From the NCBI GenBank assembly GCA_018713325.1, contig DVFJ01000030.1:1-64000 (forward strand): DNA of 64,000 bases, in the 5' to 3' direction. Under the pieces are notes generated by a model. The model saw only the letters and a program-made list of their open reading frames with translations. It did not search any database and had not been told where the DNA came from. The position numbers were made by a program, and so were the translations under genes. Shown here piece after piece: positions 41,978 through 50,167 of this stretch. The DNA is from Candidatus Onthenecus intestinigallinarum. GTDB taxonomy: Bacteria > Bacillota > Clostridia > Christensenellales > Aristaeellaceae. The first letter of the stretch is position 1. Every line of letters begins with the position of its first letter.

Positions 41978-42849
41978 CCGCGGTCGGTGGCCAGGAAGAA
42001 CAGCGCCACCGTGCCGGGGCCGGAGTGGCTGCCGATGACCGGGCCGATGTTGCTGATGTGGATCTGCTCGGCCGGCACGCCCATGCGGCTGGTGATCTGC
42101 GCGGCGACGAACTGGGCATCCGCCAGGCAGTCGCCGTGGCTGATGAAGATCGTCTGCTTGGCGGGCTCGGTGGCCAGCTTTTCCATGTGATCGACCAGCG
42201 CGCGCAGCGCGCTCTTGCGCCCGCGCACCTTCTCGCGCGCGATGAGGTGGCCGTCATTGTCCACGTGCAGCACGGGCTTGATGTTGACCAGCGTGCCGAA
42301 GAACGCCGCAGCGGGCGAGCAGCGGCCGCCGCGCTTGAGGAAGTGCAGGTCGTCGACGGTGAACCAGTGGGCGAGGTTGAGCTTGTGGCTCTCCAGCCAG
42401 GCGGCGTTCTCATCCAGGCTCATGCCGGCGCGGCGGTTTTCCAGCGCGTGGTAGACCAGCAGGCCCTCGCCGGCGCTGGCGCACAGCGAGTCGACGACGA
42501 CCAGATGCGCGCCGGGGAACTCCTCCAGCAGCGCGTCGCGCGCGATGCAGGCGGAGTTATAGGTGCCGCTCAGGCCGGAGGAGAAGGCGATATAGAGCAG
42601 TTCGCGGCCCTCCTGCAGCATGGGGCGCAGCGCGTTCATCAAAAAGTCGGGCGACAGCTGCGAGGTCGTGGAGGAAGACCCCTGGCGCAGGCGGTCATAG
42701 AACGCGGAGCTGGAGACCTCGCAGTCCGGTGTGTCCAGATGGGTGACTCCGTCGAGGTGGAATTCCATGGGAAAGACGACGAAGTCCTCGTATGCCTGGT
42801 GGTAGGCGGGCAGCATGTCGCTGCAGGAATCGGTCAGGATCGTGTACAT
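41974..42849 (-). CDS. DegV family fatty-acid-binding protein
   Basis: 291 residues with the DegV two-domain layout: YTILTDSCSDMLP at the start, SSSTTSQLSPDFLMNAL, FSSGLSGTYNSACIARDAL and GPVIGSHSGPGTVALFF. DegV/FakB proteins bind a fatty acid and present it to the kinase FakA; no fakA is in this window. A strong AAAGGAGG precedes the ATG at 42849. It heads a three-gene operon with tadA and an Eis-like gene. Whether it is FakB-active is not certain from sequence. Confidence 0.92.
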   Translation of the reverse strand: MYTILTDSCSDMLPAYHQAYEDFVVFPMEFHLDGVTHLDTPDCEVSSSAFYDRLRQGSSSTTSQLSPDFLMNALRPMLQEGRELLYIAFSSGLSGTYNSACIARDALLEEFPGAHLVVVDSLCASAGEGLLVYHALENRRAGMSLDENAAWLESHKLNLAHWFTVDDLHFLKRGGRCSPAAAFFGTLVNIKPVLHVDNDGHLIAREKVRGRKSALRALVDHMEKLATEPAKQTIFISHGDCLADAQFVAAQITSRMGVPAEQIHISNIGPVIGSHSGPGTVALFFLATDRG

Positions 42850-42992
42850 AAAAGCCCTCCTTTGAAAAAACCGGCGCAACGCGCCGTGATCCATCTCACG
42901 GCCTTATTATTCGCCCCACGGACCGCGGATTCCTGCCTGACGCAGCGGCTTGGCAGGGGCCGGAGGCAAAAAAAGGACGCTCCGGGAAGCAA

Positions 42993-43023
42993 GAAAAAAG
43001 CGCCCTCCTGCAAGGAGGACGCT
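42993..43023 (-). terminator. Terminator of rpsF-ssb-rpsR
   Basis: Minus strand: AGCGTCCTCCTTGC-AGGAGGGCGCT hairpin (one mismatch) followed by TTTTTTC, 13 bp past the rpsR stop. Confidence 0.85.
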
Positions 43024-43035
43024 GTGGGCGTCGGA

Positions 43036-43284
43036 TTAGTCCACCGTGTAGGGCATCAGCGCGATGGCACGGGCGCGCTTGATGGCCTCCGACAGCTGGC
43101 GCTGATGCTTGGCGCAGTTGCCGGACATGCGGCGGGGCAGGATCTTGCCGCGCTCATTGGTGAAGCGGCGAAGACGGTTGACGTCCTTGTAATCGATGTA
43201 CTCGATCTTGTCGACGCAGAAGCTGCACACCTTGCGGCGCGGCTTGCGGCCGCGCGGGCGGCGTACGGCGCGATCTTCAGACAT
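43036..43284 (-). CDS. rpsR: 30S ribosomal protein S18
   Basis: 82 residues: [62 protein letters not shown] is the conserved S18 body. The cysteines (C-x-x-C and CAKH) are those of the zinc-capable C+ form. It binds S6 and the central domain of 16S rRNA. AAGGAGG lies upstream of the ATG at 43284; a longer in-frame start adds MERRTRS and is not supported by spacing. Third gene of the rpsF-ssb-rpsR operon. Confidence 0.97.
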   Translation of the reverse strand: MSEDRAVRRPRGRKPRRKVCSFCVDKIEYIDYKDVNRLRRFTNERGKILPRRMSGNCAKHQRQLSEAIKRARAIALMPYTVD

Positions 43285-43317
43285 GGATCGTGTCCTCCTT
43301 TCCAATTCGTAGGTTCG

Positions 43318-43764
43318 TCAGAACGGCAGCTCGTCGTCGTCCACCTGGGTAAAGCCCGATTCGCTCGGGGTGAAGGACGGGGCTGCGGCGGGCGCCGGAG
43401 CGTGCTGGGGCGCGGGGCGGTATTCGCCGCCGGCCTGCTGCTGAGGCGCGGGCGTGAGAAACTCGACGTCGTCGGCAACGACCTCAAAGGCGCTGCGCTT
43501 GGAGCCATCCTGCGCCTCGTACGTGCGCGTCTGGATGGCGCCGCAAACGGCGACCTTGCGGCCCTTGGACAGGTAACGGGCGCAGAGTTCACCCAACTGG
43601 CGCCACGCGGTGATGTTGATGAAGTCCGTCTCCTGCTGGCCGGTCTGCTGGTTGCGGAACCGGCGGTTGACCGCGATGGAGAAGGAGCACACCGAGATGC
43701 CCGACTGCGTCGTGCGCAGTTCGGGGTCGCGCGTGAGGTTGCCAATCAGAAAAACCTTGTTCAC
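43318..43764 (-). CDS. ssb: Single-stranded DNA-binding protein
   Basis: 148 residues. The OB fold (MNKVFLIGNLTRDPELRTTQSGISVCSFSIAVNRRFRNQQTGQQETDFINITAWRQLGELCARYLSKGRKVAVCG) fills residues 1-105. It is followed by a Gln/Ala/Pro-rich flexible tail and the acidic tip DDDELPF that recruits repair and replication proteins. Located between rpsF and rpsR as in most Firmicutes. 33 bp separate it from each neighbour. Confidence 0.97.
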   Translation of the reverse strand: MNKVFLIGNLTRDPELRTTQSGISVCSFSIAVNRRFRNQQTGQQETDFINITAWRQLGELCARYLSKGRKVAVCGAIQTRTYEAQDGSKRSAFEVVADDVEFLTPAPQQQAGGEYRPAPQHAPAPAAAPSFTPSESGFTQVDDDELPF

Positions 43765-43797
43765 TGAATCACCCTACCTTCTTTTGCGACGGGCGTC

Positions 43798-44250
43798 TCA
43801 CGCTTCGGCGGGCGCGGCTGCGGGCGCCTCCTGAGAAGCGGCGGGCGCTTCCTCGGCGGCGGGGGCAGCGGGCGCGGCCTCCTGCACGGGGGCGGCGACG
43901 GGCGCTTCGACCGCGGGCGCGGCGAAGGGCGCGCGCACGGGGCGCGGCTTGACGCTGCTCTTCTTCTGCAGGAGCTTGACGACCTGCGAACGGATGACGT
44001 TCTCGTTGATCTGGAGATTGCGCTGCAGTTCCTTGGGCACGTCGGGCCCGGCGGTGAACTGCATGAGTACGTAATACCCCTCTACCTTGTAGTCGATGGC
44101 GTAGGCCAGACGGCGCTTACCCCACTCGTCCACCTTTTCCACGGCGCCGCCGTTGGCCGCGATCAGATCGGCGAACTTCTGGATGAGCTCCTTGCGGGCG
44201 CCCTCCTCCATGGCGGTGTCGATGATGTAGATCACTTCGTACTTGTTCAT
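43798..44250 (-). CDS. rpsF: 30S ribosomal protein S6 with Ala/Pro-rich C-terminal extension
   Basis: 150 residues. The S6 fold occupies residues 1-100 (MNKYEVIYIIDTAMEEGARKELIQKFADLIAANGG, WGKRRLAYAIDYKVEGYYVLMQFTA). After that comes a 48-residue tail made largely of Ala, Pro, Val and Glu (PFAAPAVEAPVAAPVQEAAPAAP...), which ordinary S6 (about 95-100 residues) lacks. Start 44250 after AAGGAGGTG. First gene of the operon, with a strong promoter and a dyad in its leader. Confidence 0.95.
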   Translation of the reverse strand: MNKYEVIYIIDTAMEEGARKELIQKFADLIAANGGAVEKVDEWGKRRLAYAIDYKVEGYYVLMQFTAGPDVPKELQRNLQINENVIRSQVVKLLQKKSSVKPRPVRAPFAAPAVEAPVAAPVQEAAPAAPAAEEAPAASQEAPAAAPAEA

Positions 44251-44278
44251 TGTACCTTTCACCTCCTTTTGGACTATG

Positions 44279-44302
44279 GCTCTGCATCCCTTTGTGCAGA
44301 GC
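44279..44302. promoter_or_regulatory. Perfect 8-bp dyad in the rpsF leader
   Basis: GCTCTGCA/TGCAGAGC with an 8-nt loop, between the rpsF promoter and its ribosome site. It could be a hairpin for autogenous control, but the CCG bulge expected of S6:S18 leaders is not evident. Confidence 0.45.
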
Positions 44303-44321
44303 AAGGATGTGCCAATTAGGA

Positions 44322-44350
44322 ATTATAACAGAATCCCGGGCGGAATGCAA
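44322..44350 (-). promoter_or_regulatory. Promoter of rpsF-ssb-rpsR
   Basis: Minus strand: TTGCAT (44350-44345), 17-bp spacer, TATAAT (44327-44322). Confidence 0.85.
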
Positions 44351-44387
44351 GCGAAAAAACGGCGAAGCGGCGGGATTTTTGCGCCGG

Positions 44388-45503
44388 TCACAGCGCGCGC
44401 AGGAAGTTCCACTCGCGGTCCATCAGCGCAAAGCGCGCGGCCTTGCCCGGCGCGATGGCGCCGTAGGCCTGCGCGCCGACGCTTTGGGCCGGCGTGGAGG
44501 TGGCCATGGGGATGACCGTCTCGGGCGAAAGGCCGCAGCGCACGATCATGTTGCGCACGGCGGCGTGCAGCGTCAGCGTCGAGCCGGCGAGGTTGCCGCG
44601 CTCCAGGCGCGCCGCGCCATCCCGCACGATCACGCGCTGGCCGCCCAGGGTGTATTCGCCGTCGGGCATGCCCGCGGCCATCATGGCGTCGGTGATCAGC
44701 GCGACGCCGTCCGGCCCCTTGCACAGCGCGGCAATGCGCAGCGCGTCCTCGTGCAGGTGGATGCAGTCGGCGATCACCTGCACGAGCAGCCGCGGGTCGC
44801 TCAGGCCCGCGCCGGGCACGCCGGGCTCGCGGTGGTGTAGCGGACTCTGCGCATTGAACAGGTGCGTGATCTGCTTCAGGCCCACGTCGGCGGCGGCGTG
44901 CACCTGCGCGCTGGTCGCGCCCGAGTGCGCGCAGCAGGCGACGACGCCCTGCCGGGTCAGGTGCTCAATGAGCGCCAGGGCGCCATCCAGCTCGGGCGCG
45001 AGCGTCATCATGCGCACATAGCCCGACAGGCCCTGCGTCAGCGCATCGTAGGCCTCGGGCGAGGGGCGCTGCATGCACTCGGCGCGCTGCGCGCCGCTGT
45101 AGGCGGGGCTGAGAAACGGCGCCTCCATGTGCGCGCCCAGCACCGCCGCGCCTGCCGGCTCGGGCCGGTCCATGACGGCCCCGATGCCCGCCAGCGCGGC
45201 GCGCGTCTCGTCGGGCGGCGCGCTCATCGTCGTGGGCACGAACGCGGCCACGCCCCGCCCGGCGAGCCCGCGGCTCATGGCGCGCACGGCGTCCTCGCCC
45301 TCCATGCAGTCGCGTCCGCCAAAGCCGTGGATGTGGATGTCGACAAAGCCGGGCAGCACATAGGCGCCGCCGGCGTCCAGCACGTCCTCGCCGGGCAGCG
45401 GCGAGAGCGCGCCGACCTGACGGATCGCGCCGCCCTCGCAGCGGACAGACACGTCCGCGCGCAGCGCGCCGTCGACAAAGAAGACGCCATGGGTCAGCAG
45501 CAT
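44388..45503 (-). CDS. nagA: N-acetylglucosamine-6-phosphate deacetylase
   Basis: 371 residues of the amidohydrolase family. Metal and catalytic residues sit in VLPGFVDIHIHGFGG (H-x-H), GAHMEAPFLSPAYSGAQR (metal Glu), ACCAHSGATSAQVH, THLFNAQSPLHHREPGVPG and ALITDAMMAAG (catalytic Asp). The reaction releases acetate from GlcNAc-6-P. It lies 25 bp after nagB, so the two form the usual amino-sugar catabolic operon; no NagR-type regulator or dedicated transporter is next to it. AAAGGAGCG precedes the ATG. Confidence 0.96.
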   Translation of the reverse strand: MLLTHGVFFVDGALRADVSVRCEGGAIRQVGALSPLPGEDVLDAGGAYVLPGFVDIHIHGFGGRDCMEGEDAVRAMSRGLAGRGVAAFVPTTMSAPPDETRAALAGIGAVMDRPEPAGAAVLGAHMEAPFLSPAYSGAQRAECMQRPSPEAYDALTQGLSGYVRMMTLAPELDGALALIEHLTRQGVVACCAHSGATSAQVHAAADVGLKQITHLFNAQSPLHHREPGVPGAGLSDPRLLVQVIADCIHLHEDALRIAALCKGPDGVALITDAMMAAGMPDGEYTLGGQRVIVRDGAARLERGNLAGSTLTLHAAVRNMIVRCGLSPETVIPMATSTPAQSVGAQAYGAIAPGKAARFALMDREWNFLRAL

Positions 45504-45528
45504 TGCGGTCGCTCCTTTCTCGGCCGGC

Positions 45529-46266
45529 TCAGCGGGCGGGCAGCAGGGAGGCCGCCTCCCGGTCCAGCAGAATGGTGACGGCGGGGTGCACGCTCAGGAT
45601 CGACGCGGGCACGTGCGGATCGATGGGCCCGTGCACCGTGCGCAGGATCGCCTCCGCCTTGCTCTCGCCCGTGGCGATGAGCACGACCGACCGGCAGGCC
45701 ATGATGTTGCCGATGCCCATGCTGATCGCCTGGCGCGGCACGTCGTCTACGCTGTCAAAGAAGCGCGCGTTGGCGTCGATGGTGTTCTGGGACAGGTTCA
45801 CCACGTGCGTGCCGTAGGTGAACGCGTCCGCCGGCTCGTTGAAGCCGATGTGGCCGTTGCGGCCGATGCCCAGCAGCTGCAGGTCGATGCCGCCCGCCGC
45901 CTCAATGGCCGCGTCGTACGCGCGCCCCGACGCGCCGCCGTCGTCGCCCCGCGGCGCGTCGGGCAGGTGGATCGCCTCCGGACGCAGGTTGACGTGGCGA
46001 AAGAGGTTCTCCTCCATGAAGGCGTGGTAGCTGCACGGGTTCTGATAGTCGATGCCGCAGTACTCGTCCAGGTTGAACGTCGTCACGCGCGAAAAGTCGA
46101 CCAGCCCCTGCTGGTGATAGGCGATCAGGTCGCGGTAGCAGGGCACGGGCGTGGAGCCCGTCGCCAGGCCGAGAACGCTCTCGGGCTTGCGCGTCAGCTG
46201 CGCGGCGAACAAAAACGCCGCGGCGCGGCACGCCTGTTCGGCGGTTTCATAGATGTGGATTTGCAT
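45529..46266 (-). CDS. nagB: Glucosamine-6-phosphate deaminase
   Basis: 245 residues. VLGLATGSTP (substrate phosphate loop), TFNLDEYCGI with the catalytic Asp, GIGRNGHIGFNEPAD and the closing THVVNLSQNTIDAN are the classic NagB motifs. It converts glucosamine-6-P to fructose-6-P and ammonia. First gene of nagBA, with an extended -10 promoter and GGAAAGGAG upstream. Length is normal; the shorter C-terminal part is typical of Gram-positive, non-allosteric forms. Confidence 0.96.
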   Translation of the reverse strand: MQIHIYETAEQACRAAAFLFAAQLTRKPESVLGLATGSTPVPCYRDLIAYHQQGLVDFSRVTTFNLDEYCGIDYQNPCSYHAFMEENLFRHVNLRPEAIHLPDAPRGDDGGASGRAYDAAIEAAGGIDLQLLGIGRNGHIGFNEPADAFTYGTHVVNLSQNTIDANARFFDSVDDVPRQAISMGIGNIMACRSVVLIATGESKAEAILRTVHGPIDPHVPASILSVHPAVTILLDREAASLLPAR

Positions 46267-46306
46267 GTCCTGCGCTCCTTTCCGGGGGGAAGAAATTCAT
46301 GGCTTC

Positions 46307-46315
46307 ATTATAACA
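46307..46315 (-). promoter_or_regulatory. Extended -10 promoter of nagBA
   Basis: Minus strand TGTTATAAT, an extended -10 box about 40 bp ahead of nagB. No consensus -35 is present. Confidence 0.6.
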
Positions 46316-46472
46316 TGTTCCCGCGCCCCGTGCACGGCGTTTTGCAACTTGCGCAAAAAAATTACAGAATGCAGCAGGATTTTTGGGCGTTCATGTACAA
46401 TATCTCTTTTCTACGCGAACGAATTGTAAAGGGCTTGTAAAATGCACTGTACATAGAGGGGGAAACGCATCG

Positions 46473-47159
46473 ATGGACTGGTGGGAGATCTTTTTGCGCC
46501 TGGGCATTTCGGTGCTGCTGGGCGGCATCATCGGCGTGGAGCGCGAGCGGAAGAACCGTCCGGCGGGCATGCGCACGCACGTGCTGGTGTGCGTGGGCGC
46601 GACGGTGATCGCCGTGCTGGAGAGCGCGATCATGCGGGACATGGTGGAGCTCAACCGCACGGCGGAGGCGACGGGCGTGGCGATCAGCGTGGGACGCATG
46701 AGCGCGCAGGTCGTCAGCGGCATCGGCTTTCTGGGCGCGGGCACGATCTTCATCGCGCAAAAGCGCATCGCCGGCCTGACGACCGCGGCCTCGCTGTGGA
46801 ACGCGGCGTGCATCGGCCTGGCGGTCGGCATGGGATATTACGTACTGGGCATCTCCGCGTGCCTGATCGTCATTGTGGTGCTGGCGCTGCTGCAGCGCGT
46901 GGTGCGCGTCAACACGCTCAAGAACGTGGAGGTCAAGTTCATCCACCGCGTGGAGACGCTGGCGTTCATCAATACGTACTTCCAGGAGATGGGCGTCAAG
47001 GTGCTGGACGTGGACTTCCACGTGGAGACGAAGGAGGGCCGCAACATCTACACGAACCTCTACTCGCTGGACATGCCCAGCCATACGTCCTACGTGGACA
47101 TCGTCAACCGGCTGTCCGAGCACGCCAACATCCAGCTGGTGCGCACGCGCAACATGTGA
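46473..47159 (+). CDS. MgtC/SapB family membrane protein
   Basis: 228 residues. Residues 1-145 hold about four membrane helices with the MgtC signatures LLGGIIGVERERKNRPAGMRTHVLVCVGA and VVSGIGFLGAGTIFI (the conserved Asp of some MgtC proteins is in the loop after). The last 80 residues form an ACT-like soluble domain. The family is linked to Mg2+ limitation and survival, but transport itself is doubtful. The AGAGGGGG site supports ATG 46473. No Mg2+ riboswitch-like leader is evident. Confidence 0.9.
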   Translation: MDWWEIFLRLGISVLLGGIIGVERERKNRPAGMRTHVLVCVGATVIAVLESAIMRDMVELNRTAEATGVAISVGRMSAQVVSGIGFLGAGTIFIAQKRIAGLTTAASLWNAACIGLAVGMGYYVLGISACLIVIVVLALLQRVVRVNTLKNVEVKFIHRVETLAFINTYFQEMGVKVLDVDFHVETKEGRNIYTNLYSLDMPSHTSYVDIVNRLSEHANIQLVRTRNM

Positions 47160-47183
47160 GCGCGGAACGCTTGGCCGCAGACC

Positions 47184-47236
47184 GGGCGCATTTGTGGGTC
47201 TCTTTGCCAGGAGATCGCGCAAATGCGCCCTTTTTT
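47184..47236 (+). terminator. Terminator of the mgtC-like gene
   Basis: GGGCGCATTTG pairs with CAAATGCGCCC over a 31-nt internal segment and is followed by six T residues. Confidence 0.85.
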
Positions 47237-47318
47237 GCAGGATTTGGCGGCGCGCGCAGCGAACAAGACAGGGGCCGTGAATCGGCCGCATGAAAAGCGT
47301 CAAAAAGGATGAATGCAG

Positions 47319-48740
47319 ATGAAGCTGAAAAAGGACTGGCTGGACGACAAGCTGCGCCAGGGGGTGGACGGGCGCGTGCACTGGGCGGTCGCGGCGGCAA
47401 TCTTTGCGATTGCGACGGCGGTGTTCGCCTACTTTGCGTACCACGCGCGCTACGCGACGTTCGATACGTTCAACGCGCGCGACCTGCCCGACCTGCTCAC
47501 GGCGGTGACGGTGATGTTTACGACCCTGTACGCGGCGGCGCTGGCGGTGCAGTTCTTCATGCTGCAGCGGGGCCGCGCGGTCGCGGCGATCTACCTGATG
47601 GCCGCGCTGATCACGGGCCTGTCGCTGCTGGGCAAGATTTCGCTGCTGGACTACGTCAGCGACGACTTTGACATCTTCCTGAGCGAGTGGATCTGGATGA
47701 TGTCCGAGGAGAGCCTGCGCGGCGCGCTGGGGCTGTACCTGGGCGACTACAACCCGCCGTACCTGTACCTGCTGGCGATCATGTCGCGCTTCCCGGACTT
47801 CTCGTTCCTGTATATGGTCAAGTTCGTCTCCATCGGGGCGGACATCCTGCTGGCCTACTTTGCGATGAAGCTCGCCTCGTTCAAGAGCGAGGGGCCGGTG
47901 TTCCAGCTCTCGTTCTTCCACCTGACGCTGCTGCTGCCCACGGTCGTGTTCAACGGCGCGTACTGGGCGCAGTGCGACGCGATCTACGCGGGCCTGGCGC
48001 TGGGCGGGCTGTACATGGGGCTGAAGAAGCGCCCCTGCGCGTCGATCGTGCTGTTCACGGTCGCGCTCTCGTTCAAGCTGCAGGCGATCTTCCTGCTGCC
48101 GATGCTCCTGCCGCTGTGGAGCGTCAAGCGCCTGCGCCTGCGCCACCTGCTGCTCGCGCCGCCGGTCTACATGGCCATGCTCGTGCCCGCGCTCATCGGC
48201 GGCAAGACGCTGCACTCGGTGCTGACGGTGTACCTGCAGCAGGCGAACAACTACGCCGAGCTGACGATGAACGCGCCCTCGATCTACCAGCTGATGCCCA
48301 CGGCGAGCTTTCGCGAGTTCAACGGCATGGGCATCCTGTTCGCGCTGGCGCTGGTGTTCTGCCTGTGCGCGGCGATGTACCAGAAGCGGCGCACGCTCAC
48401 CGCGCAGAGCATGATCCTGTGCGCGGCGCTGATGTGCCTGGCCATCCCGCTGGTGCTGCCGCGCATGCACGAGCGCTACTTCTTCCTGGCGGATGTGCTC
48501 GCGCTGGTCGTGGCGGCGTACAACCCCAAGCGGTTCTACCTGCCGCTGGCGGTGGGCTTTGCCTCCTATTGCTGCTATGTGGAGGCGCTGCCCGGCCCGG
48601 CGCTGTATCCGCTCAGCTACATGAGCCTGATCATGATCGGCGCCACGGCGCTGGTCGCCTACGACCTGGCGCGCCAGCTGCGCGCGGATGAGGCCGGCGC
48701 GCACGCGCCCTACCTGCTCGGCGCGGAGGAACGCGCATGA
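47319..48740 (+). CDS. Membrane glycosyltransferase, GT-C fold (COG5542/Gpi18-like), copy 1
   Basis: 473 residues with about ten membrane helices. Key motifs: a periplasmic-side DYNPPYLYLL loop, LPTVVFNGAYWAQCDAIYAGLAL, LSFKLQAIFLLPML and a LPRMHERYFFLADVLAL segment, the mark of Gpi18-like mannosyltransferase relatives that use a polyprenyl-phosphate sugar. ATG 47319 is better spaced from AAGG than 47313. The neighbour downstream is a paralogue that overlaps it by 4 bp (ATGA). Likely adds sugars to an extracellular polymer; the acceptor is unknown. Confidence 0.82.
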   Translation: MKLKKDWLDDKLRQGVDGRVHWAVAAAIFAIATAVFAYFAYHARYATFDTFNARDLPDLLTAVTVMFTTLYAAALAVQFFMLQRGRAVAAIYLMAALITGLSLLGKISLLDYVSDDFDIFLSEWIWMMSEESLRGALGLYLGDYNPPYLYLLAIMSRFPDFSFLYMVKFVSIGADILLAYFAMKLASFKSEGPVFQLSFFHLTLLLPTVVFNGAYWAQCDAIYAGLALGGLYMGLKKRPCASIVLFTVALSFKLQAIFLLPMLLPLWSVKRLRLRHLLLAPPVYMAMLVPALIGGKTLHSVLTVYLQQANNYAELTMNAPSIYQLMPTASFREFNGMGILFALALVFCLCAAMYQKRRTLTAQSMILCAALMCLAIPLVLPRMHERYFFLADVLALVVAAYNPKRFYLPLAVGFASYCCYVEALPGPALYPLSYMSLIMIGATALVAYDLARQLRADEAGAHAPYLLGAEERA

Positions 48741-50116
48741 GGTCGCCGCTGGATCGTCTGGACGAGGGGCTGTATGCACTGGCCGGCAGGACGCTGCGCC
48801 CCTGGCAGCGACGCGCGCTGCTGGGCGTCGTGACCGCGGCGCTGTTTGCGTTCCTGCTCACGCGCAGCTTTCCGCAGCTGGAGCCCGGCATGGGGCCGCT
48901 GGCCCTGACGGCCGCGCTGTTTGCGCTGACCGGCCTGCTGTTCATGCTGCCCGCGTTCGGGCGCATCGCGCGCGAGGAGGGCGATCTGGGCGCCTACCTG
49001 CTGTGCGCGGCGGCGTGCGGCGCGCTGCTGCTCGCGCGCCTGGCAATGCTGGAAAAGGAGACCGGCGACTACACGGTCTTTCTGCTGCCGTGGTACCAGC
49101 AGATGCAGCCGCTCTCCTTCGCGCAGGCGATGCGGGAGGAGATCGGCAACTACACGATGCCCTACCGGTACTTCATCTGGCTGATGACGCGCGTGCCGCT
49201 CCCGCCGATGTACCTGTACAAGCTGACGACGCTGCTGTTTGAGCCGCTGCTGGCGTATGCGGTCATGCGGCTGTTCGAGCTGCGGGCGGAGAAACAGTCG
49301 CTGGGCGGCGCGCTGAGCGCCTACCTGCTGACGCTGGCGCTGCCCACGGTCGTGTTCAACGGCGCGTACTGGGCGCAGTGCGACGCCATCTACACGGCGC
49401 TGTTGCTCTTGGGCCTGTGCGAAGCGCTGGAGGAGCGCCCGTACCGCGCGATGGCGGGCTTCGGCCTGGCGCTTGCGTTCAAGCTGCAGGCGGTGTTCCT
49501 CTTCCCGCTGCTGCCTGTGCTCTGGAGCGTACGCCGCGTGCGGATCAAGCACCTGCTCGCGCTTCCGGGCGCGTGGCTGGCGGCGCAGCTGCCGGCGCTG
49601 CTGGGCGGCTGCGCGCCCGCCCATGTACTCTCGCCCTATTTCGCGCAGATGGGCGACAGCATGGAGCTGGCGATCAACGCGCCGTCGCTGTTTCAGCTGT
49701 TCAACGCCGAAGAGATGAACCCCTGGATGTTTAGAAACTACGGCATCGCCATGGCGCTGTTTGCGGCGCTGGGCTTGTGCGCGCTGCTGTGGCGCTGCCG
49801 GGCGCGCCTGACGCCCGCGCTGCTGACCGACGCGGCGTTCCTGCTCGTCCTGGCCGTGCCCTACCTGCTGCCGCATATGCACGAGCGCTACTTCTTCGCG
49901 GCGGATGCGCTCTCCGTGGCGTACTGGGCGGGGAAGCGGGAGCGGTTCTGGGCGCCGCTGCTGACGGTGCTGGCGTCGTTTAACTGCTATTTGCGCTATA
50001 TGCAGTACCACTATTCCTTTGTTTCCATGCCTGTCGCCTCGCTGATGATGCTGGCCGTGCTCGTGCTGGCGGGCGCGGGGTTGGCGCACGATCTGCAGCG
50101 CCCGCGCGCCGAATGA
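48737..50116 (+). CDS. Membrane glycosyltransferase, GT-C fold (COG5542/Gpi18-like), copy 2
   Basis: 459 residues, paralogous to the preceding gene: shared LPTVVFNGAYWAQCDAIY, LAFKLQAVFLFPLLPVLWS and LPHMHERYFFAADAL. It has about ten membrane helices. The YTMPYRYFIWLMTRVPLPPMYLYKLT segment replaces the DYNPPY loop of copy 1, so substrate or acceptor may differ. It overlaps copy 1 by ATGA and is therefore coupled. It ends at a terminator shared with the convergent polysaccharide-export operon. Confidence 0.82.
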   Translation: MRSPLDRLDEGLYALAGRTLRPWQRRALLGVVTAALFAFLLTRSFPQLEPGMGPLALTAALFALTGLLFMLPAFGRIAREEGDLGAYLLCAAACGALLLARLAMLEKETGDYTVFLLPWYQQMQPLSFAQAMREEIGNYTMPYRYFIWLMTRVPLPPMYLYKLTTLLFEPLLAYAVMRLFELRAEKQSLGGALSAYLLTLALPTVVFNGAYWAQCDAIYTALLLLGLCEALEERPYRAMAGFGLALAFKLQAVFLFPLLPVLWSVRRVRIKHLLALPGAWLAAQLPALLGGCAPAHVLSPYFAQMGDSMELAINAPSLFQLFNAEEMNPWMFRNYGIAMALFAALGLCALLWRCRARLTPALLTDAAFLLVLAVPYLLPHMHERYFFAADALSVAYWAGKRERFWAPLLTVLASFNCYLRYMQYHYSFVSMPVASLMMLAVLVLAGAGLAHDLQRPRAE

Positions 50117-50141
50117 GAAGAGGCCGTTTTCCAAAGCAAGA

Positions 50142-50167
50142 GGCCGTCCCGCAGGGGACGGCCCTTT
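50142..50167 (+). terminator. Terminator between convergent operons
   Basis: GGCCGTCCC/GGGACGGCC stem with a 4-nt loop and CTTTAATTT after it on the plus strand. It overlaps the last bases of the ABC ATPase gene. Confidence 0.75.

Noticed and set aside
44251-44320. Canonical S6:S18-binding leader RNA
   Set aside because: A hairpin exists but the conserved CCG-containing bulge is not evident, so it is listed only as a dyad.
46383-46472. A Mg2+-sensing leader or riboswitch ahead of the mgtC-like gene
   Set aside because: The leader is under 90 bp and I can draw no conserved aptamer or terminator/antiterminator pair.
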